Source: JBGZFC01 sp964346495 (GTDB lineage Bacteria > Bacteroidota > Bacteroidia > Bacteroidales > Dysgonomonadaceae). Taken from it: DNA of 37,964 bases. Under the pieces are notes generated by a model that made no database searches, was not told where the DNA came from, and worked only from the letters and a program-made list of their open reading frames with translations. The position numbers were made by a program, and so were the translations under genes. This document shows positions 7,816-15,825 of the stretch, one piece after another (the first letter of the stretch is position 1; every line of letters begins with the position of its first letter). The DNA is taken from positions 1-37,964 of the forward strand of contig CAYFUW010000007.1 of the NCBI GenBank assembly GCA_964346495.1, written 5' to 3'.

Positions 7816-9843
7816 ATGAAGTTTCAACTCACAGCAGAATATAAACCTACAGGCGATCAACCCGAAGCTATAAAAGCTTTGGTAGATGGATTGCGCGATA
7901 ACGTACCGTACCAAACACTTTTGGGCGTTACCGGCTCGGGCAAAACATTTACCGTAGCCAACGTTATTGCTCAAATAAACAGACCGACGCTTGTATTGAG
8001 CCACAACAAAACTTTGGCGGCTCAACTCTACAGTGAGTTCAAAAACTTTTTCCCGAACAACGCGGTAGAATATTTTGTTTCTTACTACGACTACTACCAA
8101 CCCGAAGCATATATTCCGAGCACCGACACATATATCGAGAAAGACCTTGCCATAAACGATGAGATAGAAAAACTCAGATTGGCAGCCACTTCTGCCCTAC
8201 TCTCGGGTAGAGATGATGTGATTGTTGTGTCATCCGTTTCATGTCTGTACGGAATTGGAAATCCAGAAGATTTTAACGAAAATACTATCGAGATAAAAGT
8301 TGGACAAAATTTAGACCGTGACCACTTTTTACGACAGCTTGTAAGCAGTCTATATTCCCGAAACGAAACAAGCGAGTACGACAGAGGAAATTTCAGAGTG
8401 AAAGGCGACACGGTGGATATTTTCCTTGCTTATGATGATATAATTATTCGTGTGATTTTTTGGGGAAACGAGATTGAGAGTATTGAGTCGGTTGACCCGA
8501 TTTCGAGTGTAACTATCGAGAGATTAAAAACATTTCGCATCTTTCCTGCCAATCTTTTTGTAACCACACAAGAGCGAATTTTTAGGGCTATAGAAGAGAT
8601 ACAAATCGATTTGGGAAAACAGGTTGAGTTTTTCCAATCTATCGGCAAACCATTAGAAGCTAAGCGATTGTACGAACGTGTAACCTACGATATCGAGATG
8701 ATAAAGGAGATTGGTTACTGTTCGGGAATTGAGAACTATTCAAGATATTTCGACGGAAGACCACCCGGAACTCGTCCTTTCTGTCTGTTGGATTTTTTTC
8801 CAAAAGATTTTCTTACCGTTATCGATGAGAGCCACGTTACCATACCGCAAATTCGTGCGATGTACGGTGGCGACCACTCTCGAAAAACCAATTTGGTGGA
8901 ATACGGGTTCCGACTTCCTGCAGCGATAGATAATCGTCCGCTCAAATTTGAAGAGTTTGAGGCACTGGCTACCAAAATCATTTATGTAAGTGCCACACCT
9001 GCCGATTATGAACTCGAAAAATCGGAAGGCATTATCGTTGACCAACTTATACGCCCGACGGGACTTTTAGACCCGCCAATCGATATTCGTCCAAGCCTTA
9101 ATCAGATTGATGATTTGATGGAAGAGATTTGGCAGAGAGCCGAAAAAAACGAGCGTGTATTGGTTACCACTCTTACCAAACGAATGGCGGAAGAGTTGAC
9201 CGAGTATCTATCTAATCACGATGTGAGATGTAACTATATTCACTCTGATGTTGAGACTTTAGAGCGTGTAAAAATTATGGAAGATTTGCGAAACGGTGTT
9301 TTTGATGTTCTGATTGGCGTGAATCTTTTGCGTGAAGGACTCGATCTGCCCGAAGTTTCGCTCGTGGCTATTCTCGATGCCGATAAAGAGGGATTTTTGC
9401 GTTCGCACAGGTCATTGACACAAACGGCAGGACGTGCTGCAAGAAACGTGAACGGCAGGGTTATTTTCTATGCCGACAAGATTACCGACAGCATGCAAAA
9501 AACTATTGATGAGACCAACAGACGTAGAGAAAAACAGATTCGTTACAACGAAGAACACGGCATTACACCGACACAAATCGTAAAAGGACACTCTTCGGCA
9601 TTGACAAAACAGACATCAATAGGCAGCAGCACCGAACCCAAAGCTTATATCGAACCCGATTATCAATCTATGGTTGCCGAATCAGCAGAGAAATATGAAA
9701 CTACAGGCTCTTTGGAAACCGAAATCGAAAAAACACGAAAAGCAATGATGCAAGCAGCTAAAAAATTGGAATTCTTAGAAGCAGCTCAACTTCGCGATCA
9801 TCTTTTGATGCTGGAAGAGATGTTGAAGAATGGTAAGCAGTAA
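7816..9843 (+). CDS. uvrB: UvrABC excinuclease subunit B
   Basis: 675 aa, full length. UvrB takes over damaged DNA from UvrA, verifies the lesion with its helicase fold and recruits UvrC. Walker A GVTGSGKT lies at residues 37-44, the beta-hairpin YYDYYQPEAYIP near 90-101, the Walker B-type IDESH near 335, the helicase motif TAGRAARN near 540, and the C-terminal UVR (UvrC-binding) helix pair near 635-670. It sits 6 nt after the zinc-ribbon membrane protein and converges with the SRAP gene, 18 nt away. Confidence 0.98.
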   Translation: MKFQLTAEYKPTGDQPEAIKALVDGLRDNVPYQTLLGVTGSGKTFTVANVIAQINRPTLVLSHNKTLAAQLYSEFKNFFPNNAVEYFVSYYDYYQPEAYIPSTDTYIEKDLAINDEIEKLRLAATSALLSGRDDVIVVSSVSCLYGIGNPEDFNENTIEIKVGQNLDRDHFLRQLVSSLYSRNETSEYDRGNFRVKGDTVDIFLAYDDIIIRVIFWGNEIESIESVDPISSVTIERLKTFRIFPANLFVTTQERIFRAIEEIQIDLGKQVEFFQSIGKPLEAKRLYERVTYDIEMIKEIGYCSGIENYSRYFDGRPPGTRPFCLLDFFPKDFLTVIDESHVTIPQIRAMYGGDHSRKTNLVEYGFRLPAAIDNRPLKFEEFEALATKIIYVSATPADYELEKSEGIIVDQLIRPTGLLDPPIDIRPSLNQIDDLMEEIWQRAEKNERVLVTTLTKRMAEELTEYLSNHDVRCNYIHSDVETLERVKIMEDLRNGVFDVLIGVNLLREGLDLPEVSLVAILDADKEGFLRSHRSLTQTAGRAARNVNGRVIFYADKITDSMQKTIDETNRRREKQIRYNEEHGITPTQIVKGHSSALTKQTSIGSSTEPKAYIEPDYQSMVAESAEKYETTGSLETEIEKTRKAMMQAAKKLEFLEAAQLRDHLLMLEEMLKNGKQ

Positions 9844-9861
9844 TAAGATTAATAATTTAAT

Positions 9862-10479
9862 TTATATTTTAGTCGCAGTTAGTTTATCATTCCACAAACA
9901 TATTGTGCCATTATCCAACCATGATTTTTCGTGAGAAGGTTCAATAATAATCGGCATACGTTTCTTGGTATTATGTATTTCCGACATTAATTGGTTGGCT
10001 TGTGTAGTGATAATTGAGAATGTTTTTAGTTTTTCTCCGGTACTGTTATCACTCCATTCACTCCAAATTCCGGCGAAAGCAAAAGGCTGTTCATCTTCAA
10101 TTGTAAGCAAATATTTTTGCTTGCTTTTTCCTTTCGCATCCAGCCACTGCCATTCATAAAAACCTTCAGCAAAAATCAGACATCGGTTGTTTATATAATT
10201 CTTGAAAGATGGCTTTTCTTTAATAGTTTCAAATCTTGCATTTAATGTACTTTTCTGAAAAGAGCGATCTTTTGCCCACGATGGCATTAATCCCCAGTTC
10301 ATCATCTGCACTTTTGCAGGTTCATCATTTGCCACAACCAATGTATTTGGATGATTAAAACCATTCAGCAATCTCTCTTCTGAATATAAAGAGTTAGTCT
10401 TAAATACCTCTTCAATACCTTCATATTTTTGTTCCAGCATCTGTTTTACCTTTTCAGATGTTTTAAAAAAGAAACACAT
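9862..10479 (-). CDS. SRAP-family DNA-protein crosslink protein (YedK/HMCES type)
   Basis: 205 aa. The protein begins Met-Cys, so after Met removal Cys2 is N-terminal and can form a thiazolidine crosslink with abasic sites in single-stranded DNA, as known for YedK/HMCES. The other family residues are visible: NARFE (N80-E84), EGFYEW (E105-W110) and EIHNTKKRMP (H169, P176). It protects abasic sites at stalled forks. It faces uvrB tail to tail, so two repair genes meet here. Its upstream neighbour is the tRNA-like RNA, transcribed in the same direction. Confidence 0.93.
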   Translation of the reverse strand: MCFFFKTSEKVKQMLEQKYEGIEEVFKTNSLYSEERLLNGFNHPNTLVVANDEPAKVQMMNWGLMPSWAKDRSFQKSTLNARFETIKEKPSFKNYINNRCLIFAEGFYEWQWLDAKGKSKQKYLLTIEDEQPFAFAGIWSEWSDNSTGEKLKTFSIITTQANQLMSEIHNTKKRMPIIIEPSHEKSWLDNGTICLWNDKLTATKI

Positions 10480-10558
10480 TTGATTATGCTTTTATAGTTG
10501 TTTTTTTAATCATCTACCTTATTAGTACTTTTTTGAACAAGACATTTGATTAAATAAA

Positions 10559-10655
10559 AAAGTAATAAATAAGTGGAGAGGATTCGAACCTTCGATACGA
10601 GGAGCTTGCGCCACTCCAGCTTTCCAATCGCCGCATCACTTATTTATTACTTTGT
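10559..10655 (-). ncRNA. tRNA-like structured small RNA with a 17-bp closing stem
   Basis: A perfect 17-bp inverted repeat (10559-10575 and 10637-10653, AAAGTAATAAATAAGTG on the plus strand) closes a 61-nt interior that folds like a tRNA when read on the minus strand. It has a D-arm-like CGGC/GCTG stem with TTGG in the loop, a GGAGT/GCTCC hairpin, and a T-arm with the loop TTCGAAT. The span 10569-10642 is 74 nt, tRNA-sized. It is not a normal tRNA: the anticodon-position loop GGCGCAA lacks U33, pair 7-66 is A-C, and the outer stem is far longer than 7 bp. The 3' part (TATC then GAAGG-TTCGAAT) and the string ATTGGAAA also resemble tRNA-Ser(GGA). A matching promoter lies directly upstream and a T-run (TTTTTT) follows the stem, so a self-contained RNA of about 95-100 nt is likely. 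Alternatives are a tRNA-Ser remnant or a relic of element insertion. Confidence 0.5.
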
Positions 10656-10661
10656 ATGATG

Positions 10662-10692
10662 CAAATATAACAACTATTTTAGATTTACACAA
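10662..10692 (-). promoter_or_regulatory. promoter of the tRNA-like RNA
   Basis: On the minus strand TTG (complement of 10690-10692), a 20-nt spacer and TATATTTG (complement of 10662-10669) form a near-ideal Bacteroidetes promoter. The start would fall at about 10655, just before the 17-bp stem. The -33 box overlaps the first 22-bp repeat, so a protein bound to the array could affect this promoter. Confidence 0.65.
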
Positions 10693-10940
10693 GAAATATC
10701 TTAAATTTACACAACTAACATTTTAGATTTACACATCGATTATTTTAAATTTACAGGCTTTGAATTTTAAATTTNNNNNNNNNNNNNNNNNNNNNNNNNN
10801 NNNNNNNNNNNNNNNNNNNNNNNNNNNNNNNNNNNNNNNNNNNNNNNNNNNNNNNNNNNNNNNNNNNNNNNNNNATTTTAGATTTACACATCGATTATTT
10901 TAAATTTACAGGCTTTGAATTTTAAATTTGCAGGAAATAG
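10675..10940. repeat. array of 22-bp direct repeats interrupted by the assembly gap
   Basis: Units of 22 bp start near 10675: a conserved part of about 14 nt (ATTTTAGATTTACA or ATTTTAAATTTACA on the plus strand, minor variants) plus a variable 8 nt. Four full units and an 11-nt start lie left of the gap, and three right of it. The variable parts differ (CAAGAAAT, CAACTAAC, CATCGATT, GGCTTTGA), and the two units before the gap recur after it. A spacing of 22 bp is about two helical turns, as for a protein binding one DNA face. Read on the minus strand, the TGTAAATYTAAAAT core resembles transposase-binding repeats at IS21-family ends. Integrase arm sites or iterons are other options. Confidence 0.65.
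10775..10874. other. assembly gap (100 N)
   Basis: Exactly 100 N, a usual placeholder length. The 55 bases before the gap (10720-10774) and the 55 bases after it (10875-10929) are identical. This is what two contigs ending on the same k-mer would give, so the true gap could be zero or could hide further repeat units or an inserted element. Confidence 0.95.
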
Positions 10941-10960
10941 ACTTAAAGCTTGGATAAAAA

Positions 10961-11000
10961 ACAAAAAAGGACTGAATCCAAAAACAGACCCAGCCCTAAT
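10961..11000 (-). terminator. terminator of the flavodiiron gene
   Basis: Read on the minus strand, AGGGCTG (complement of 10991-10997) pairs with CAGTCCT (complement of 10968-10974), with one G-U pair. A T-rich run (complement of 10962-10968) follows. It lies about 40 nt past the stop at 11041. Confidence 0.7.
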
Positions 11001-11040
11001 TTTTATATTCCCGAAAAATTATCGGACATTAAAATATATC

Positions 11041-12261
11041 TTATTGCACTTTCGCAGGCTCACCGGAAAGAATGCGTTTTGCCATTGCTCTTCCCAATTT
11101 ATATGCCTGTTCTGCAGTCTCTTCGTTGAGCGATTGTTTAATCTCGAATGAAGGTTCTACAATTTCGAACTCCATGCTATCGGAAAACTCTTTCAAGTTT
11201 TTCACTGCAGCACCAGCCCATGTAAATCCGCCGAAAGAACCGAAAAATCTGTTTTTAAGTCCGCGATTTAGAAGCGCAGAAACCACCGATTCTACCGCCG
11301 GATAAAGTTTATTGTTGTAGGTTGGCGAACCAATAATAAGTCCGTTATATTTGAAAGCATCACGAATAATATCAGAATCGTGGCTTTTCGAAACATTGTG
11401 CATCACAATATTTTTCAATCCTGCTTCAGCGGTAGATGCGGCAATCAGTTCGGCAGCCTGTTCGGTGTTACCGTACATACTTCCATAAACTATCACAAGT
11501 CCGCTTTCGATGGGTTCGTATCTGCTTAACTTATCATAAAGCGATACAACATTGGCAATATTCTCTTTTTGCGTCCAAACCGGACCGTGAGTTGAACAGA
11601 TAATATCAATCTCTACTCCCGACAATTTTTTCAAAGCTGCTTGCACTGGCGAACCGTACTTGCCAACGATGTTAGAGTAGTAACGAATCATCTCGTCTTT
11701 ATATCTATCAGCACACAATTGGCTACAAACAACTCCACCGTCAAGAGTACCGAAAGTACCGAAAGCATCCATACTAAACAGAGTTTTAGTCTCTTTCACG
11801 TAAGTCATCATTGTTTCGGGCCAATGCACCATTGGTGTCAGATGAAATTGTAGAGTGTGTTTACCCAACGACAGTTCTTCTTTATCTTTAACAACCATCA
11901 CATTATCGGTAACTCCATAATAGCCTTCCAACATGCCCACTGTGCGATTATTTCCAACGATTTTAATATCGGGATATTTCGAAACAATCCACTCGATACT
12001 TCCCGAATGGTCAGGTTCCATGTGATTTACAATCAGATAATCGATTGGTTTATCGCCTAAAACCGATTTTATTTTACGAAAATAGACATCGCTGTAGCAA
12101 GTGTCAACTGTATCGATTAGAGCTATTTTTTCGTCTATAAGAATATACGAATTGTAGGAAACTCCCATTGGAAGTGGCCATAAGTTTTCAAACAAATGTT
12201 TTGTTCTGTCGTTTACACCGACATAAAACAGGTTTTCTGTAATTTCTAAAGGTTTGTACAT
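11041..12261 (-). CDS. flavodiiron protein (FprA-type A flavoprotein)
   Basis: 406 aa. The N-terminal metallo-beta-lactamase-like domain carries the di-iron ligands in NHMEPDHSG (H80, E82, D84, H85), with further ligands in TPMVHWPETM, FSMDAFGTFG and CSTHGPVW. The C-terminal flavodoxin domain (from about residue 255) has the FMN loop YGSMYGNTEQAA. These enzymes reduce O2 to water and/or NO to N2O in anaerobes, which fits an anaerobic or microaerophilic host. There is no fused rubredoxin domain, so electrons must come from a separate partner. It follows lgt by 57 nt and may be part of a serS-lgt transcript. Confidence 0.95.
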   Translation of the reverse strand: MYKPLEITENLFYVGVNDRTKHLFENLWPLPMGVSYNSYILIDEKIALIDTVDTCYSDVYFRKIKSVLGDKPIDYLIVNHMEPDHSGSIEWIVSKYPDIKIVGNNRTVGMLEGYYGVTDNVMVVKDKEELSLGKHTLQFHLTPMVHWPETMMTYVKETKTLFSMDAFGTFGTLDGGVVCSQLCADRYKDEMIRYYSNIVGKYGSPVQAALKKLSGVEIDIICSTHGPVWTQKENIANVVSLYDKLSRYEPIESGLVIVYGSMYGNTEQAAELIAASTAEAGLKNIVMHNVSKSHDSDIIRDAFKYNGLIIGSPTYNNKLYPAVESVVSALLNRGLKNRFFGSFGGFTWAGAAVKNLKEFSDSMEFEIVEPSFEIKQSLNEETAEQAYKLGRAMAKRILSGEPAKVQ

Positions 12262-12318
12262 ATTTATAAATTATTAATTTTTAAGTCATTAGGCTTAATA
12301 AATCAACTTTATTCTGAA

Positions 12319-13215
12319 TTATTTTTTATTTCTTTTTGCTTCCCTTTTATCAATATCCGACTGTTTTGGTGTAACTACCTCTACTGCCGGTTTTCTCAAT
12401 GCGTTCCAAATCATCCATATTCCCCAGATAATGAACGGAATACTCAACCACTGACCGAGAATAAGTCCGGTACTTTCACGCATAGCTATTTCTGATTCTA
12501 CCTGTACATTTTTCACATACTCAACAAAGAATCGGAAAAGGAATATGATAATAATACCAACTCCGGTAATCAATCCCTGTCTGTTTCGTGCATCGGTTTT
12601 CCAATATAGATACATTGTTATTCCGAAAACAACAAGATAGCACAATGCTTCGTAAATTTGTGTCGGATGCGACGGTTCGGTATAAATCGGTTCGGCACCA
12701 TGATGCATCCAATAGTACAAGTTATCTATAAAACGAAAACCCCAGGGTGCATCGGTTGGTCCGCCATAAATTTCATGATTCATCAAGTTACCCAATCGAA
12801 TCATGGCAGCTGTAAAGCCTGTCGGCACCATAAGTCTGTCGAATGTCCACAACATACTCTGTTTGGAAACTTTTCTGGAATAGAGCCAAACGGCAATGAT
12901 AATTCCGATAACTCCGCCGTGACTGGCAAGACCACCTTCCCAAACATACAATATCTCTATAGGATTGGCAAGATAGTAGGCAGGTTCATAGAACAGGCAG
13001 TGACCTAAACGCGCTCCGACAATAATTGCAACGATTATGTAAACAAAAAGAGAGTCGAACCACTTTTCCGGCAAATCCTCTTTTTTGAAAATACGTTGAA
13101 CTATATAAACGGCAACCGCCAAGCCGATTACCCATAGTAAACCGTACCAACGAATTTCTCTGCCAAAAATTTCGAATATCGTTGGATTTACATCCCAAGT
13201 AACTGATAAAAGCAT
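12319..13215 (-). CDS. lgt: prolipoprotein diacylglyceryl transferase
   Basis: 298 aa polytopic inner-membrane enzyme that moves diacylglycerol from phosphatidylglycerol to the lipobox Cys of prolipoproteins. Signature residues are present: YGLLW (24-28), GARLGHCLFY (67-76), the catalytic-type His in LASHGG (H99), and the Lgt signature IRLGNLMNHEIYG (R140, N143, N146, E148). The C-terminal tail is basic (KREAKRNKK). Substrates encoded in this window include the lipoproteins at 2682, 21097 and 27606. It lies 65 nt after serS. Confidence 0.97.
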   Translation of the reverse strand: MLLSVTWDVNPTIFEIFGREIRWYGLLWVIGLAVAVYIVQRIFKKEDLPEKWFDSLFVYIIVAIIVGARLGHCLFYEPAYYLANPIEILYVWEGGLASHGGVIGIIIAVWLYSRKVSKQSMLWTFDRLMVPTGFTAAMIRLGNLMNHEIYGGPTDAPWGFRFIDNLYYWMHHGAEPIYTEPSHPTQIYEALCYLVVFGITMYLYWKTDARNRQGLITGVGIIIIFLFRFFVEYVKNVQVESEIAMRESTGLILGQWLSIPFIIWGIWMIWNALRKPAVEVVTPKQSDIDKREAKRNKK

Positions 13216-13280
13216 GACTTTTCGGATTTAGTTATATTCTGTTTTGTTGCACAAAATTTTCATGCAACACCTTTTCAGGT

Positions 13281-14552
13281 TTAATCTATCATCTCGAACC
13301 CGCAATAAGGCACAAGTGCTTTCGGAATGCGTATTCCGTCGGGTGTCTGGTTGTTTTCGAGCAATGCAGCCACAATTCGCGGCAAAGCAAGCGCGCTACC
13401 ATTGAGAGTGTGACAAAGTTGAATTTTTCTATCTTCGTCGCGATAACGACATTTCAAGCGGTTTGCCTGATAGCTTTCGAAATTGGAAACCGAACTAACC
13501 TCTAACCAACGCTCTTGTGCGGCAGAAAACACTTCAAAGTCGAATGTAAGTGCCGATGTAAAGCCCATATCTCCACCACAAAGACGAAGGATGCGCCATG
13601 GCAACTCCAATTTTTCTACCAAAGTTTGCACGTAATTAACCATTTGGTCAAGTCGTTGATACGAATTTTCAGGTTTTTCGATGCAGACAATCTCCACTTT
13701 ATCAAATTGATGCAAACGGTTCAATCCGCGTACATCTTTTCCGTAAGAACCTGCCTCACGACGGAAACAAGCTGAATATGCAGTATTTTTAATCGGAAGG
13801 TCTTTCTCCTCGATAATTACATCACGATAAAGATTGGTAACGGGAACTTCAGCAGTTGGAATCAGATACAAATCGTCCAATCCAACGTGATACATTTGTC
13901 CCTCTTTATCAGGCAATTGTCCTGTACCAAAACCGGAATCTGCATTTACCACATAAGGCGGTTGAACTTCAATAAAACCAACCTCACGAGCATTATCTAA
14001 AAAGAAGTTGATAAGAGCACGTTGCAATCTGGCACCTTTCCCTTTGTAAACAGGAAATCCGGCACCTGTGATTTTTACTCCCAACTCAAAATCAATCAAA
14101 TCATATTTTTTCGCCAAATCCCAATGCGGAAGTGCGTCTTGTGGTAATTCGGGAACCACTCCTCCACTCCTTTCAATCAGGTTATCTTCAGCACCTTTAC
14201 CTTCGGGAACCGAATCGTGCGGAAGGTTAGGAATTAGAACCAATAATTGATGAATTTTCTCTTCGGTCTCTTTTAGCGTTTCATCAAGACCTTTAGAAGT
14301 CTCTTTCAAAGCTCCTACTTTATCGCGAATTTCGGTAGCCTCATCTTTCTTTCCCTCTTTCATCAGCATACCGATAGATTTCGACAGAGAGTTTATCTCT
14401 GCTAATGTGCCGTCGAGCGATGTTTGGGTGCTTTTTCTAACTTCGTCTAACTCGATAATTTGCGAAACAATCTCGTTCGCATCAAGGTTTCTCTTCGCCA
14501 ACCGACGAATAACCTCTTCTCTATTTTCGTTTAATACCTTGAGTGTAAGCAT
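13281..14552 (-). CDS. serS: seryl-tRNA synthetase
   Basis: 423 aa class II aminoacyl-tRNA synthetase. Residues about 30-105 form the long antiparallel coiled coil that contacts the variable arm of tRNA-Ser. Motif 2 is seen at CFRREAGSYGKDVRGLNRLHQF and motif 3 at NGSALALPRIVAALLENNQ. The C-terminus (GIRIPKALVPYCGFEMID) is complete. It is the first gene of a probable serS-lgt-flavodiiron run on the minus strand. The tRNA-Ser-like RNA at about 10.6 kb is not adjacent. Confidence 0.97.
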   Translation of the reverse strand: MLTLKVLNENREEVIRRLAKRNLDANEIVSQIIELDEVRKSTQTSLDGTLAEINSLSKSIGMLMKEGKKDEATEIRDKVGALKETSKGLDETLKETEEKIHQLLVLIPNLPHDSVPEGKGAEDNLIERSGGVVPELPQDALPHWDLAKKYDLIDFELGVKITGAGFPVYKGKGARLQRALINFFLDNAREVGFIEVQPPYVVNADSGFGTGQLPDKEGQMYHVGLDDLYLIPTAEVPVTNLYRDVIIEEKDLPIKNTAYSACFRREAGSYGKDVRGLNRLHQFDKVEIVCIEKPENSYQRLDQMVNYVQTLVEKLELPWRILRLCGGDMGFTSALTFDFEVFSAAQERWLEVSSVSNFESYQANRLKCRYRDEDRKIQLCHTLNGSALALPRIVAALLENNQTPDGIRIPKALVPYCGFEMID

Positions 14553-14591
14553 AAAAAATATGTGTCAACTGTTTATTTCGTTTATTTGGTA

Positions 14592-14599
14592 CAAAGGTA
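14592..14599 (-). promoter_or_regulatory. -7 box of serS
   Basis: On the minus strand TACCTTTG fits TAnnTTTG, about 40 nt before the serS ATG. No well-placed -33 box is visible. Confidence 0.4.
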
Positions 14600-14656
14600 C
14601 TAAAAATAGATAAACGAAAACAGCCAACAACAAAAATCTATAAAATAAATTGTAAA

Positions 14657-14797
14657 TTAGAATAGTTGAAAGTGTAAAAATTCACGCGACTCTTTTTGAC
14701 GTTCTTTTCTCTTTCTGTAGTTTCGGGAAACTACATAAGCTAAACCCATAAAGGCAGTCACAATTAATACATCTTTTATTACATCGTTTGTTTTCAT
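14657..14797 (-). CDS. small single-helix membrane protein (46 aa)
   Basis: A short frame starting with ATG at 14797 gives 46 aa: a soluble start MKTNDVIKD, one hydrophobic helix (VLIVTAFMGLAYVV, about residues 10-23), then a strongly basic stretch RNYRKRKERQK. The helix followed by a positive tail is typical of small inner-membrane proteins with a cytoplasmic C-terminus. It overlaps a longer 63-aa frame (14682-14873) that lacks any protein-like pattern, so I prefer this one. I recognise no family and no clear ribosome site is present. Confidence 0.4.
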   Translation of the reverse strand: MKTNDVIKDVLIVTAFMGLAYVVSRNYRKRKERQKESREFLHFQLF

Positions 14798-14939
14798 AAG
14801 CAATGGTATATTTCTTTATTATTATAACAAATTTCTTACTCTTCTGTTTACTTATATGACGTATTTTTTTCAAAAACGTTGCATCAAAAGTGATTTATTT
14901 TTTGTGAAATGATGAAAATTGATGAAATAGTGCGAAAAA

Positions 14940-15821
14940 TTAATCAAATTCCAATTCTGTTCTATATAAATCTTGTGGTTCTTCCAATAGAAACAGTTCT
15001 AGTTCTTTTTTATTATTAAAACCTCGAATTTTTTGACGATACTTACCTGCTGTGTTTATATTTTCAATTTCTAATTTCCTTTTTTTGCTTATTTTTAAAA
15101 AGTCAATCTCTTTATCTATTCCCAAAAATCTACGATTTAATAGATTTGCAGCAATTCCTGTCGTACTACTTCCTGTAAAAGGGTCTAAAATCCAAGCATT
15201 TGGTTGTGTGGAAGCTAAAATCAAACGTGTTAATACAGATAATGGTTTTTGCGTAGGATGTTTACCACATGATTTTTCCCAAGGTGCAATAGCAGGTAAA
15301 GTCCAGACATCTTTCATTTGCTTGTTATCGTTAAGTTGTTTCATCAATTCATAATTGAAATAATGTGGTGTTTTTTCATTTTTCCTAGCCCAAATTATCT
15401 GTTCAGTTGAATGAGTAAAATAACGACAAGAAAAATTAGGTGGCGGATTGCTTTTTTCCCAAGTAATGATATTTAAAATTTTGAAGCCTAATTCTGTCAA
15501 AATTTGTCCAACAGAAAAAATATTATGCATTGTCCCACTTATCCATATAGTGGCATTTTCTTTCATTTTATCACGCACAAGTGATAACCATGTACGATTA
15601 AAATTATTGATAAATTCAAATCCTTCTGACCTATCCCATTTCCCTTTGTTTACACTTACAATTTGTCCACTTTGGATTGACAATCCATCGTTTGATAAAA
15701 AATAAGGTGGGTCGGCAAAAACCATATCAAACTTATGCTCAAATTGTGGCAAAAGCTCCATCGTATCTCCGTGAAGAAGATAGAAGTTTTTGTCTAAAGA
15801 TTTGAAATACGGTATAATCAA
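14940..15821 (-). CDS. beta-class DNA methyltransferase of the GATC-type RM cassette (DpnA-like)
   Basis: 293 aa. Motif IV DPPY (residues 37-40) comes before the SAM-binding motif I DPFTGSSTTGIAANLL near the C-terminus, the order of beta-class N6-adenine/N4-cytosine methyltransferases. The start is TTG at 15821: upstream codons in this frame have no ATG before a stop, and the next Met (residue 21) would cut off the conserved LLHGD segment. It begins 4 nt after the nuclease gene, so it is translated in the same operon. In DpnII-type systems a second methyltransferase of this class acts on single-stranded or unmethylated incoming DNA; by analogy this is DpnA-like. Target specificity is inferred from the neighbours. 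Confidence 0.85.
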   Translation of the reverse strand: MIIPYFKSLDKNFYLLHGDTMELLPQFEHKFDMVFADPPYFLSNDGLSIQSGQIVSVNKGKWDRSEGFEFINNFNRTWLSLVRDKMKENATIWISGTMHNIFSVGQILTELGFKILNIITWEKSNPPPNFSCRYFTHSTEQIIWARKNEKTPHYFNYELMKQLNDNKQMKDVWTLPAIAPWEKSCGKHPTQKPLSVLTRLILASTQPNAWILDPFTGSSTTGIAANLLNRRFLGIDKEIDFLKISKKRKLEIENINTAGKYRQKIRGFNNKKELELFLLEEPQDLYRTELEFD

Positions 15822-15825
15822 TGTT

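Noticed and set aside
10569..10642. A functional tRNA gene
   Set aside because: It has the right size and T-loop, but U33 is missing, pair 7-66 does not form, and the arms must share bases to fit. I list it as tRNA-like RNA instead.
10675..10940. A CRISPR array
   Set aside because: The 14-nt core and 8-nt variable part are far too short for CRISPR repeats and spacers, and no cas gene is present.
14682..14873. 63-aa minus-strand frame after serS
   Set aside because: It is rich in Lys, Cys and Arg with no protein-like pattern, and it overlaps a more plausible 46-aa single-helix ORF in another frame (14657-14797).
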